Source: Misgurnus anguillicaudatus
Lineage: Eukaryota; Chordata; Actinopteri; Cypriniformes; Cobitidae
Assembly: GCF_027580225.2 (NCBI RefSeq)
Contig: NC_073359.2
Coordinates: 15,880,001-15,944,000 of the forward strand
Direction: 5' to 3'
DNA: 64,000 bases
Part shown: in pieces, positions 10,833-22,555 of the stretch
How positions within the stretch are numbered: position 1 is the stretch's first letter
Layout of the letters: each line of letters starts with the position of its first letter
Position numbers and translations under genes: made by a program
The notes under the pieces: model-generated
The model's input: only the letters and a program-made list of their open reading frames with translations
Database searches by the model: none
What the model was told of the DNA's origin: nothing

Positions 10833-10878
10833 AACAAAAACAATAGGTGTCTCAGCACCTTCGGTGCTTGACCCCTAA

Positions 10879-12269
10879 ATATAGCTGCAAGCAGCGATAC
10901 GGGGCCAAGCACCATCAGCGCAATGAGCACCCGAAGCACAGCAAGAAACATACAAGGTATCAATCACCCTGGGCGCATTGAGCACCCAAGGTGCATCAAG
11001 AACACAAGGCGCCGCAAAGAACCCAAAGCGTAGCAATGACAGAGCAGAACCACCGCAGTGCAGAGCAGCAACAGAAAACATGGCAAAAATAGAACATATG
11101 TGAACTACAGACAGGTCAAGAAGAATAGGTGGGAAAGAACAAAACTTTAATAGAAAATTAACACCTGCCTCAGGTTGGATTCGAACCCATGAACTCAGGA
11201 TCTCTTTGCATACGACTTAACAGATGCGCCACTCAGTAGACACAGCTCAAGGGGGAGCAGAAAAGAGCTTATATGCCATACAAAGAATTCAGAAGTTATA
11301 AGCAGTTCTATAAGAACTGTTATAGTTTATAACCCATAGGTGGCGCTGTACTCTGATTTCACAGGTACCCTCAGGACATCTTGCCGAAGCTCCCTACCGA
11401 TTTTTCCGCCGATATATCCGATACTTCAAAAGTTATAGCAATTTAACACAAATTTCAAAATGGCGGACAGGCGGTTCGGTCAATCCCGGCATAATACACA
11501 TCGGCAGATGCGGCATGAGCCAAGGAATCCGTAGACACCAAGATCATAATTTTCTGACAAACGATTCAGAAGTTATGCGCAAAAATAGCCTTTTTTCCTA
11601 TCTCATGACCCATAGGTGGCGCTGTCACCAAATTTGGCATGGACCCCCATTTCATGGTCGACATGAAGCGTACCAAATTTCATCTCGATTGATCAAAGAA
11701 TGATCGAGCTACAGCCTCAGAACCAATTTTGCGTCAATCTCGTTAAGTTCACGCATTAATTACTTTTGAATAAAGAAAAATATCAAAATTCTGTTCAGTC
11801 ATTTCTATGCGGCTCACTCCAAAGATCACATGTGCCAAATCTCATAAGAATTGAACCAAATTTGAAGAAGGAGTAGCGAAAAAACGAAATACTGTACATT
11901 TCAAAATGGCCGATACTGTAATGGGTGGAGTCTTACTGTAAGGTATTAAAAACAATAAGCATGAGGAGAGCAATCACGTGTACTAAGTAGAATTTTCATA
12001 GAGCAAATGAATCACCAGTTATAACCATTTGAACATTGAATTTTTGAGATGATGGTGGCGCTATAGAGTTACTGCTAGAGACCCCATTTTTGGCCGAATG
12101 ACTATTTATGACCACCACTACAACTGTGCCAAATTTCATCATTTTCCTATATACGGTTCATAGGGCTGCCATAGACTCCCATTGGGGAAGATTAAGATTA
12201 AGATTAAGAAGAATAATAATACTGACAGAAACAATAGGTGCCACAGCACCATAGGTGCTTGGCCCCTAA
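10879..12269 (+). mobile_element. Complete short-class copy, GGCC type
   Basis: It starts immediately after the previous CTAA, with GATACGGGGCCAAGCACCATC. One tRNA-like block lies at 11165-11238, then the modules with GGTGGCGCT near 11340, 11617 and 12055. The tail begins ATACTGACAGAAACAATAGG, has the hairpin AGCACC-ATA-GGTGCT and ends GGCCCCTAA. At 1391 bp it is standard. A second tail follows directly. Confidence 0.75.
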
Positions 12270-12322
12270 TAATACTAACAGAAACAATAGGTGCCACAGC
12301 ACCATAGGTGCTTGGCCCCTAA
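12270..12322 (+). mobile_element. Orphan 3' tail, GGCC type
   Basis: It consists only of TAATACTAACAGAAACAATAGG, the AGCACC-ATA-GGTGCT hairpin and GGCCCCTAA. There is no body. It fits as the displaced tail of the copy begun at 7018. An alternative is multiplication of the 3' end during replication. Confidence 0.65.
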
Positions 12323-13652
12323 ATATAGCTGCAAGCAGCGATACGGGGCCAAGCACCATCAGCGCAATGAGCACCCGAAGCACAGCAAGAAACATACAAC
12401 GTATCAATCACCCAGGGCGCATTGAGCACCCAAGGTGCATCAAGAACACAAGGCGCCGCAAAGAACCCAAAGCGTAGCAATGACAGAGCAGAACCACCGC
12501 AGTGCAGAGCAGCAACAGAAAACATGGCAAAAATAGAACATATGTGAAACAACAGACAGGCCAAGAAGAATAGGTGGGAAAGAACAAAATTTTAATAGCA
12601 TCTGTCTCAGGCGGGATTCGAACCCATGAACTCAAGATCTTAATGCATACGACTTAACAGATGCGCCACTCAGTAGACACAGCTCAAGGGGCAGCAGAAA
12701 AGAGCTTACATGCCATACAAAGAATTCAGAAGTTATAAGCAGTCCTATAAGAACTGTTATAGTTTATAACCCATAGGTGGCGCTGATTTCTTCAGGACGT
12801 CATGCCGAAGCTCCCTACCGATTTTTGCGCCGATATATCCGATACTTCAAAAGTTATAGCAATTTATCACAGATTTCAAAATGGCGGACAGGCGGTTCGG
12901 TCAATCCCGGCATAATACATATCGACAGATGCGGCATGAGCCAAGGAATCCGTAGACACCAAGATCATAATTTTCTGACAAACGATTCAGAAGTTATGCG
13001 CAAAAATATCCTTTTTTCCTATCTCATGACCCATAGGTGGCGCTGTCACCAAATTTGGCATGGACCCCCATTTCATGGTCGACATGAAGCGTACCAAATT
13101 TCATCTCGATTAATTAAAGAATGACCGAGATACAGCCTCAGAACCAATTTTGCGTCAATCTCGTTAAGTTCGCGCATTAATTACTTTTGAATAAAGAAAA
13201 ATATCAAAATTCTGTTCAGTCATTTCTATGCGGCTCACTCCAAAGATCACATGTGCCAAATCTCATAAGAATTGAACCAAATTTGAAGGAGGAGTAGCGA
13301 AAAAACGAAATACTGTACATTTCAAAATGGCCGATACTGTAATGGGAGGAGTCTTACTGTAAAGTATTAAAAACAATAAGCATGAGGAGAGCAATCATGT
13401 GTACTAAGTAGAATTCTCATAGATCTAATGGATCACCAGTTATAACCATTTGAACATTGAATTTTTGAGATGATGGTGGCGCTATAGAGTTACTGCTAGA
13501 GACCCCATTTTTGGCCAAATGACTATTTATGACCACCACTACAACTGTGCCAAATTTCATCATTTTCCTATTTACGGTTCATAGGGCTGCCATAGACTCC
13601 CATTGGGGAAGATTAAGATTAAGATTAAGAAAAATAATAATACTAACAGAAA
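12323..13652 (+). mobile_element. Short-class copy, GGCC type, cut inside its tail
   Basis: It starts with GATACGGGGCCAAGCACCATC and has a tRNA-like block at 12603-12675. The stretch after CATAGGTGGCGCT near 12780 lacks a few bases relative to siblings, which extends an open frame there. It ends AATACTAACAGAAA, where the next copy begins within the tail leader rather than in the AAT tract. The rest of the tail (CAATAGG and the hairpin) was not found at the expected place. Confidence 0.65.
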
Positions 13653-15035
13653 ATATAGCTGCAAGCAGCGATACGGGGCCAAGCACAATCAGCGCAATGA
13701 GCACCCAAAGCACAGCAAGAAACATACAACGTATCAATGACCCAGGGCGCATTGAGCACCCAAGGTGCATCAAGAACACAAGGCTCAGCAAAGAACCCAA
13801 AGCATAGCAATGACAGAGCAGAACCACCGCAGTGCAGAGCAGCAACAGAAAACATGGCAAAAATAGAACATATGTGAACTACAGACAGGTCGAGAAGAAT
13901 AGGTGGGAAAGAACAAAACTTTAATAGAAGAAAATAACACCTGCCTCAGGTGGGATTCAAACCCATGAACTCAGGATCTCTATGCAAATGACTTAACAGA
14001 TGCGCCACTCAGTAGACACAGCTCAAGGGGCAGCAGAAAAGAGCTTACATGCCATACAAAGAATTCAGAAGTTATAAGCAGTTCTATAAGAACTGTTATA
14101 GTTTATACCCCTAGGTGGCGCTGTTCTCTGATTTCCTCAGGACGTCATGCCGAAGCTCCCTACCGATTTTTGCGCCGATATATCCGATACTTCAAAAGTT
14201 ATAGCAATTTATCACAGATTTCAAAATGGCGGACAGGCGGTTCGGTCAATCCCGGCATAATACATATCGGCAGATGCGGCATGAGCCAAGGAATCCGTAG
14301 ACACCAAGATCATAATTTTCTGACAAACGATTCAGAAGTTATGCGCAAAAATAGCCTTTTGTCCTATCTCATGACCCATAGGTGGCGCTGTCACCAAATT
14401 TGGCATGGACCCCTATTTCATGGTCGACATGAAGCGTACCAAATTTCATCTCGATTGATCAAAGAATGACCGAGATACAGCCTCAGAACCAATTTTGCGT
14501 CAATCTCGTTAAGTTCACGTATTAATTACTTTTGAATAAAGAAAAATATCAAAATTCTGTTCAGTCATTTCTATGCGGCTCACTCCAAAGATCACATGTG
14601 CCAAATCTCATAAGAATTTAACGAAATTTGAAGAAGGAGTAGCGAAAAAACGAAATACTGTACATTTCAAAATGGACGATACTGTAATGGGTGGAGTCTT
14701 ACTGTAAGGTATTAAAAACAATAAGCATGAGGCGAGCAATCACGTGTACTAAGTAGAATTTTCATAGAGCAAATGAATCACCAGTTATAACCATTTGAAC
14801 ATTGAATTTTTGAGATGATGGTGGCGCTATAGAGTTACTGCTAGAGACCCCATTTTTGGCCAAATGACTATTTATGACCACCACTACAACTGTGCCAAAT
14901 TTCATCATTTTCCTATATACGGTTCATAGGGCTGCCATAGACTCCCATTGGGGAAGATTAAGATTAAGATTAAGAAGAATAATAATACTAACAGAAACAA
15001 TAGGTGCCACAGCACCATAGGTGCTTGGCCCCTAA
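13653..15035 (+). mobile_element. Complete short-class copy, GGCC type
   Basis: It starts AAATATAGCTGC inside the previous copy's tail leader, with GATACGGGGCCAAGCACAATC. The tRNA-like block (13941-14013) has box B changed to GGTTTGAATCC. GGTGGCGCT occurs near 14115, 14382 and 14820. It ends with the AGCACC-ATA-GGTGCT hairpin and GGCCCCTAA. Length 1383 bp. Confidence 0.75.
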
Positions 15036-15149
15036 ATATAGCTGCAAGCAGCGATGCCGGGGTCAAGCCGAAAAGGGCACAGAATGAAGTATTGGTTGAT
15101 GACCGTCATGATTTAAGAAGTTTTCAGTAGATTAAGGCAAATATAGCCA

Positions 15150-16015
15150 TTTTTCAAATCTTGAGTGCTTTGTAGAAACAATGGGTTTTGCCTCAGGTCA
15201 TGTTTGTGATGACACCCACCAAATTTAATATACATATGATTAAGCAATGTTGAGATATAGCCTCAAATGACTTGACCACTAGGGGGCACTGCACTAAAAC
15301 AATAGATGGTGCCTCAGGTCACGATTGTGAAGACACCCACCAAATTTGGTGTACATACGATTAAGCAATGTGGAGATATAGCCTCAAATGACTTGACCAC
15401 TAGGGGGCACTGCATCGAAACAATAGATGGTTCCTCAGGTCATGATTGTGATGACATCCACCAAATTTGATATACATACGATTAAGCAATGTTGAGATAT
15501 AGCCTCAAATGACTTGACCACGAGGGGGCACTGCCCCGAAACAACAGATGGTGCCTCAGGTCATGATTGTGATGACACCCAGCAAATTTGATATACATAC
15601 AATTAAGCAATGTTGATATATAGCCTCAAATGACTTGACCACTAGGAGGCACTGCACCGATACAATAGATAGTGCATCAGGTCATGATTGTGATGACACC
15701 CACCAAATTTGGTGTACATATGATTAAGCAATGTGGAGATATGGCCTCAAATGACTTGACCACTAGGTGGCACTGCACCGAAACAATAGATGATGCCTTG
15801 GGTCATGATTGTGATGACACCCACAAAATTTGATATACATATGATTATGCAATGTTGAAATATAGCCTCAAATGACTTGACCACTGGGGGCACTGCACCG
15901 AAACAATATGGTGCCTCAGGTCATGATTGTGATGACAAATCCAAATTTGGTGTACATATGATAAAGTGATCTGGAGATAAAGCCTCAAAACTCTTAACCA
16001 GTAGGGGCACTGAAA
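15150..16015 (+). repeat. 121-bp tandem array, about seven units
   Basis: CCTCAGGTCATGATTGTGATG recurs near 15191, 15312, 15433, 15554, 15675, 15796 and 15914, a spacing of 121, 121, 121, 121, 121 and 118. Each unit carries GACTTGACCACTAGGGGGCA and AGATATAGCCTCAAA. Units differ by scattered point changes, so the array is older than the short copies around it. It has no open frame of note. Confidence 0.9.
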
Positions 16016-16212
16016 AGTTTACAAGGGCTTTCAAAAAATGTCACTGATGAACTAGGTGGTGCTGTAACAAAACATTCCATACACCCTCAGTTCATGACAT
16101 TTACAAGTTGTGAAACATTTACCTATTCATACAGTGTCAGCCACACAAGAGCCATCCAGCTCATCGGGAACATTTGGGCTTAGATGTCTCACTCATGGAC
16201 ACCTCATCACTT

Positions 16213-16291
16213 GTTCAGGTGGAGCTGTGGTTTGAACCACCAACCTTCCGATTTGTGGACAACCTACACTAACCACTGAACCACTGCCAAT
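16213..16291 (-). repeat. tRNA-like block of a different type
   Basis: On the minus strand it reads CAGTGGTTCAGTGGTTAG, then GAAGGTTGGTGGTTCAAACC. This resembles the head of tRNA-derived SINEs and differs from the TTCGAATCC blocks elsewhere. A second copy lies at 16657-16741 with a duplicated GAACCACT. The box B base change (TTCAAACC) is within the accepted consensus. Confidence 0.55.
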
Positions 16292-16656
16292 ACACACATC
16301 AATGTGCAAAACCTTTGCGAAGATATAGCCTCAAATCCATTTTCGTGCTCGCCATTATATTTGTTGATGTGCTATACAACAACTGACAAAAACTTTTTGT
16401 CTAGAGTCTAGATTGTGTGTACCAAATCCAAGCCAATCAAACGAACGCTGTAGGAGGAGTTTTGAAAAAGTTGGTATGCTTTGTTATTGAAAATGGCAGA
16501 CAGAAAATGTTTTGATATCATTTGACTCGGCATGCCTCAAGGAATCTAACAATAGCACTTTCATGAATTTAGACTCAATTTTGCAGTAGTTATAAGCAAA
16601 AAAAATCACTTTTCAATGACTGTTATGACATATAACTTATGGACATCTTGACACTT

Positions 16657-16741
16657 GGTCAGGTGGAGCTGGGGTTTGAACCACCAACCTTCTGATTTGT
16701 AGGCAACCACCACTAACCCCTGAACCACTGAACCACTGCCA
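16657..16741 (-). repeat. Second copy of the divergent tRNA-like block
   Basis: It shares TCAGGTGGAGCT and the TTTGAACCACCAACCTTC stretch with 16213-16291 and has GAACCACT twice in a row. The flanks also match (CACTGCCAAT, AATGTGCAAAAC), so the two blocks come from duplication of a longer segment. Confidence 0.55.
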
Positions 16742-16979
16742 ATGTGCAAAACTTTTGCGAAGATATAGCCGCAAATCCATTGCGGCATGCTCATCAACAT
16801 GCTCAAACTAGGTGGCGCTGTACCGAAACTGTGCACGCACCCTCAGGTCATGACTGCCATCAAAACTACCAAATCTCATGTGAATATGTTTAACTTTGGC
16901 GAAGATACTGCCTCAAATCCGTTTGTTCCCACTCTGCGTAAAATTTGTTGACGCGGTGTACGGGAAACGGATTGGCGAA

Positions 16980-18060
16980 TCGACACGAATTCCATAACTT
17001 CTTGCCATGAGTGTCTCTAGATGCTACACACCCATTCTTTACGCAAATTGGACAAAAGCTCTAGGACGAGTTCGAAAAAGTAGGTTTTACAAACAATTCA
17101 AAATATCGAAATAATTAGCATGACGGAAATGATGTCATATGGTGCAATCTAATTGGCATGAGCCAAGGAATCAGAAGAAACAAGAATTGCGTTTCTATGA
17201 CGTACGGGTCAGCAGTTATAACCAAAAATGTAAGTGAAAATTTGGACTGTTGGTGGCGCTATCGGGTTTGACATAGACACTCCAAATTTGGTGTGGGGAC
17301 TATTTGGAATGTCCTCTTTGAGTGTGCCAAATTTCATAACTTTCCTACAAAAAAAGTTAAAATTCAAAATGGCCGACCCCCAAAATGGTCGACAGAAAAC
17401 CTTTTGGTATCGTTTGACTCGGCATGCCTCAAGGAATCTAACAATAGCACTTTTATAATTTTAGACTCAAGTTTGCAGTAGTTATAAGCAAAAATAGCCA
17501 TTTTTCAAATCTCGTGAACACTAGGTGGCGCTGTGACGAAACTGGGCATGGACCCTCAGGTCGTGACTGCCATCAAAACTACCAAGTTTCGTATGAATAC
17601 GCTTAACTTTGGTGAAGATACAGCCTCAAATCCGTTATTTCGCGCTCTACGTAAAATTCATAGACGCGTTATACGGTAACGGATTGGTGAATCAACACGA
17701 ATTCCATAACTTTTTGCCATGAGTGTCTATAGATCCTACACACACATTCTTTAAGCAAATTGGACAAAAGCTCTAGGACGAGTTCGAAAAAGTAGGTTTT
17801 ACAAACAATTCAAAATATCGAAATAATTAGCATAAAGGAAATGACGTCATATGGTGCAATCGAATCGGCATGAGCAAAGGAATCAGAAGAAACAAGAATT
17901 GCGTTTCTATGACGTACGGGTCAGCAGTTATAACCAAAAATGTAAGTGAAAATTTGGACTGTTGGTGGCGCTATTGGGTTTGACATAGACACTCCAAATT
18001 TGGTGTGGTGACTATTTGGAATGTCCTCTATGAGTGTGCCAAATTTCATAACTTTCCTAC
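16980..18060 (+). repeat. Tandem duplication, about 712-bp period
   Basis: The stretch from CCATAACTTCTTGCC (near 16992) to GGTGGCGCTAT recurs from 17704 with few differences, including the GACGTACGGGTCAGCAGTTATAACC segment. Part of the intervening DNA (GACTCGGCATGCCTCAAGG) also has an older copy near 16525. This is internal growth of the element by module duplication. Confidence 0.8.
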
Positions 18061-18193
18061 GTACGGTTCTATGGGCTGCCATAGACGCAATGGCGGAAGA
18101 AGAAGAATAATAGATAATAATAATAATAATAATAATAATAAGAAAACTAACAATCCCAATAGGGGTCTCGCCCATTCTGGGCTTGACCCCTAA

Positions 18194-19537
18194 ATAGCTG
18201 CAAGCAGCGATACGGGGCCAAGCACCATCAGCGCAATGAGCACCCAAAGCACAGCAAGCAAGATACAATGTATCAATCACCCAGGGCGCATTGAGCACCC
18301 AAGGTGCATCAAGAACACAAGGCACCGCAAAGAACCCAAAGCGTAGCAATGACAGAGCAGAACCACCACAGTGCAGAGCAGCAACAGAAAACATAGCAAA
18401 AATAGAACATATGTGAACTACAGACAGGTAAAGAAGAATAGGTGAGAAAGAACAAAACTTTAATAGAAGAAATTAGCACCTGCGTCAGACGGGATACAAA
18501 CCCATGAACTCAGGATCTCTATGCATACGACTTAACAGATGCGCCACTCGGTAGACACAGCTCAAGTGGCAGCAGAAAAAAGCTGACATGCCATACAAAG
18601 AATTCAGAAGTAATAAGCATTTCCATAAGAACTGCTATAGTTTATAACCCATAGGTGGCGCTGTACTGTGATTTCCCAGGTACCCTCAGGACATCTTGCC
18701 GAAGCTCCCTATCGATTTTTTTGCCAATATATCCGATACTTCAAAAGTTATAGCAATTTAACACAAATTTCAAAATGGCGGACAGGCGGTTCGGTCAAAC
18801 CCGGCATAATACATATCGACAGATGCGGCATGAGCCAAGGAATACGTAGACACCAAGATCATAATTTTCTGACAAACGGTTTTAGAAGTTATGCACAAAA
18901 ATAGCCCTTTTTCCTATCTCATGACCCATAGGTGGCGCTGTCACCAAATTTAGCATGGACCCCCATTTCATGGTCGACATGAAGTGTACCAAATTTCATC
19001 TCGATTGATCAAAGAATGACCGAGATACAGCTTCAGAACCAATTTTGCAATAATCTCGTTAAGTTCATGCATTAATTACTTTTGAATAAAGAAAAATATC
19101 AAAATTCTGTTCGGTCATTTCTATGCGGCTCACTCCAAAGATCACCTGTGCCAAATCTCATAAGAATTTAAACAAATTTGAAAGAGGAGTAGCGAAAAAA
19201 CGAAATACTGTACATTTCAAAATGGCCGATACTGTAATGGGAGGAGTCTTACTGTAAAGTATCAAATTCAATAAGCGGGATGAGAGCAATCACGTGTACG
19301 AAGTAGAATTTTCATAGATCTAATGGATCACCAGTTATAACCATTTGAACATTGAATTTTTGAGCTAATGGTGGCGCTATAGAGTTATTGCTAGAGACCC
19401 CATTTTTGGCCACATGACTATGTATGACCACCACTACAATTGTACCAAATTTCATCATTTTCCTACATACGGTTCATAGGGCTGCCATAGACTCCCATTG
19501 GGGAAGAAGAAAAATTTACTAACAGAAACAATGACCA
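18194..19537 (+). mobile_element. Short-class copy, GGCC start, terminal hairpin lost
   Basis: The start is shortened to ATAGCTGC after CTAA, then GATACGGGGCCAAGCACCATC. The tRNA-like block at 18479-18553 has a ruined box B (TTTGTATCC on the minus strand). GGTGGCGCT occurs near 18654, 18931 and 19370. The tail leader reads ACTAACAGAAACAATGACC and the next copy follows at once, so the hairpin appears deleted. The same abnormal end is found at 995 and 40324. Confidence 0.65.
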
Positions 19538-21613
19538 ATATAGCTGCAAGCAGCAATTGCGGGGTCAAGCACCTTCAGCGCAATGAGCACCCAAAGCACA
19601 GCAAAAACCACACGACGCAGCAAATGCGCAAAGCACAGAAAGCGCGCAATACAGAGCCCGAACCCGAAGCAAAGCAAATGCAGAGCAGAACCACTGCAGT
19701 GCGGAGCAACAACAGTAAAGATGGCAAAAATATAACACGTGTGGAAAACCAGACAGGTCGAGAAGAACGTGTTAAAGTGAACACAAAAGGAAATCTCAAT
19801 AAGTGAAAGTAAGAGCTGGGATTCGAACCCATGACCTCAGGTTCCCAAAGCACAGCAGTTACCGCATGCGCCACTGAGTAACCAATTAAACCACCGAGTT
19901 GGTGTGTCCAAGCTATAGAATAGAGATTTAGAGCTGTAAACATTGATATCCAGCAATTACCAAAAGCGCAGGAATGACAACAGAGAGCACAAATAACTGA
20001 AATACAATCTATAGTATGAGATTCACAAAACTTAAGTGAGAAAAAAGTTAAGACAAAATATCACTGCACATGGGATTCGAACCCATGACCTCAGAATCTC
20101 ATGGCATGTGGTTAACCAGATGCACAACTCAGTTAACACAGCTCAAAGGGCAGCAAAAAAACAGCTTAGGTACTGCAAGGATTGACATGTGTCAATCAAC
20201 ACAGATGCAGAACTGACAGTGCAGAGCAGAACAAACATGTATATGAGAATCAAAAAGCTCAAGTGAGATTGAAGACAAGAAGATCATTCTGTATAGTAAT
20301 GCTATACAATGTAATATACAGTCACATTAATTTACTATGACAAATAGACAATGTCACAGGCACGGTCAACTTTGGAGTGGTATTTCTAAGAAAGAGAACA
20401 GAATATCAAAAATCTGTTCGGTCATTTCTGTGTGGATTGCTCCAAACATTATACGAGCAGTACCTGGCATAAAATAAACAACATTTGTAAAAGGAGTAGC
20501 GAAAAAATCATCTACCATATGCTTTACAATAACACATGAACAGAATGTTGGAAAATGACAAACGAGGTATCGTTGCAATCGGCATAAACCAGTGAATACA
20601 ATTTCACAAAGAAATTAATATCAGACAAAGTATTCAGAAGTTATAAGCAGTTCCATAAGAACTGTTATAGTTTATAACCCCTAGGTGGCGCTGTACTCTG
20701 ACTTCCCAGGTACCTTCAGGACATCATGTCGAAGCTCCTTACTAATTTTTGCGCGGATATGTCCAATAGTTAAAAAAATATAACAAATTATCTGAAATTT
20801 CAAAATGGCGGACAGGAGGTTCGGTCAAACCCGGCATAATACACATCGGCAGATGCGGCATGAGGTAAGCAATCCATAGACATCAAGATCATAATTTTCT
20901 GACAAACAGTTCAGAAGTTATGGGCAAAAATAGCCTATTTTCATATCTCATGACCCATAGGTGGCGCTGTGACCAAATTTGGCATGAACCCCAAGTTCAT
21001 GGTCCACATGAAGTGTACCAAATTTAATTTCAATTGATCAAAGAATGGCCGAGCTACAGCTTCAGAACCATTTTTATGTCAACCTCGTTAAGTTTGCGCA
21101 TTTATTACTTTTGAACAAAGATAAATATCAAAATTCTGTTCAGTCATTTCTGTGCGGCTCACTCCAAAGATCACCTGTGCCAAATTTCATAATAATTGAA
21201 CAAAATTTGAAGGAGGAGTAGCGAATAAATGGAATACTGTAGATTTCGAAATGGCCACTACTGTAATGGGTGGAGTTTTACTGTAAGGTATTAAAAACAA
21301 CAAGCATGAGGAGAGCAATCACGTGTACTAAGTAGAATTTTCATAGATCAAGCGGATCAGCAGTTATAACCATTTGAACATTGAATTTTTGCACTGCTGG
21401 TGGCGCTATAGAGTTAGTGCTAGAGACCCCATTTTTGGTCACTTGACTTTTTAGGACCACCACTACAACTGTGCCAAATTTCATCATTTTCCTATGTACG
21501 GTTCATAGGGCTGCCATAGACGCCTATGGCTAAGAAGAAGAAGACGCAGAATAATAATAATAATACTAACAATTCCAATAGGTGTCACAGCACCTTCGGT
21601 GCTTGACCCCTAA
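19538..21613 (+). mobile_element. Complete long-class copy (AATTGC subtype), GACC type
   Basis: It starts AATATAGCTGC, AATTGCGGGGTCAAGCACC. Two tRNA-like blocks (19815-19882, 20068-20135), then the GACAAATAGACAA module (about 20339-20600) and modules with GGTGGCGCT near 20684, 20961 and 21400. The tail is AATAATACTAACAATTCCAATAGGTGTCAC with the AGCACC-TTC-GGTGCT hairpin and TTGACCCCTAA. At 2076 bp it is the reference for the subtype. Confidence 0.75.
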
Positions 21614-21657
21614 ATATAGCTGCAAGCAGCAACACGGGGTCAAGCACCTTCGGCGCA

Positions 21658-21912
21658 ATGCACACAAAGCACAGCAAGCACACAAAGCACAGCAAGCTCA
21701 CAATGCACAGCAAGCACACAAAGCACAGCAAGCACAAAAAGCACAGCAAGCACACAAAGCACAGCAAGCACACAAATCACAGCAGGCACACAAAGCACAG
21801 CAAGCTCACAAAGCACAGCAAGCTCACAAAGCACAACCAGCACACAAAGCACAGCAAACTCCCAAAGCACAGCAAGCACACAAAGCACAGCAAGCACACA
21901 AAGCACAGCAAG
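21658..21912 (+). repeat. 18-bp minisatellite, about 14 units
   Basis: A shorter array than in siblings, with private variants CACAAAAAGCACAGCAAG and CTCCCAAAGCACAGCAAG. Both variants recur in the array at 29456-29692, supporting recent common origin of the two host copies. Confidence 0.9.
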
Positions 21913-22016
21913 AACCACCACAATGCAGAGCAACAACAGCAGACATGGAAAAATAGAACACATGTGAACTACAGACAGGTTGAGAAGAATTGATGAGGAA
22001 GAACAAAACGTCATGA

Positions 22017-22555
22017 CTCAGGTGGGATTCGAACCCAGGAACTCAGAATCTCAATGGATCTGGTTAACTAGATGCGCCACTCAGTTGACACAGTTCATGA
22101 GGCAGCAGACAAGAGATTAGAGAGCTGAAAGGATTAACATATGTCAATCACCAAAGATGCAGGAAAGACACAGCAGAAGCACCACAATGCAGAGCAACAA
22201 CAGCAAACATGGAAAAATAGAACACATGTGAACTACAGACAGGTTGAGAAGAATTGATGAGGAAGAACAAAACATCATGACTCAGGTGGGATTCAAACCC
22301 AAGAACTCAGAATCTCTACGCGGTTGCCTTACTCGCCACGCCACTCAGTTGACACAGTTCAAGGGACAGCAGAAAAGAGATTACAGAGATGCAGGATTGA
22401 TATATGCCAATTAGCAAAGATGTATAAATTTGAACTACAGACCGGTTGAGAAGAATTGATGAGGAAGAACAAAACATCATGACTCAGGTGGGATTCGAAC
22501 CCAAGAACTCTGAATCTCTATGCGGTTGCCTTACTCACCACGCCACTCAGTTGAC
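22017..22555 (-). repeat. Three tRNA-like blocks, last two in a 204-bp repeat
   Basis: Blocks lie at about 22017-22087, 22278-22351 and 22482-22555. The last two share the private CGGTTGCCTTACTCGCCACG variant and are 204 bp apart. The middle block has box B GGTTTGAATCC. The third is preceded by TTTGAACTACAGACCGG, which shows where the duplication joined. Confidence 0.6.

Larger units (their letters stand above)
8351..10878 (+). mobile_element. Complete long-class minisatellite copy, GACC type
   Basis: It starts AACACGGGGTCAAGCACC in an AAT tract. It carries an 18-bp minisatellite (about 8397-8955), two tRNA-like blocks (9060-9130 and 9322-9394), the GACAAATAGACAA module and the GGTGGCGCT modules (near 9944, 10221, 10660). 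A long AAT tract (10797-10831) precedes ACTAACAAAAACAATAGG and the hairpin AGCACC-TTC-GGTGCT, then TTGACCCCTAA. Start GGGGTCAAGCACC and end GGTGCTTGACCCC are exact inverted complements. Close relatives are 36508-38814 and 54107-56649. Confidence 0.75.
15036..18193 (+). mobile_element. Divergent relative with its own matched ends
   Basis: It starts ATATAGCTGCAAGCAGC like its neighbours, but continues with GATGCCGGGGTCAAGCC (TIR-like 15059-15069). It ends AGGGGTC, then GCCCA-TTC-TGGGC (18170-18182), then TTGACCCCTAA. The outer arms 18161-18167 and 18185-18191 pair perfectly, and the 3' GGCTTGACCCC (18180-18190) is the exact complement of the start motif. The interior is unlike the surrounding copies: a 121-bp tandem array (about 15150-16015), two tRNA-like blocks (16213-16291, 16657-16741) and a 712-bp duplication (about 16980-18060). 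It still contains TAGGTGGCGCTGT modules preceded by AGTTATAAGCAAAAATAGCC, so it is distantly related. It has an AAT tract before its tail. No convincing coding region was seen. Confidence 0.75.

Noticed and set aside
18005..18193. Small open frame over the tail of the divergent element
   Set aside because: It contains a poly-Asn run from the AAT tract and runs into the terminal hairpin; no conservation is expected.
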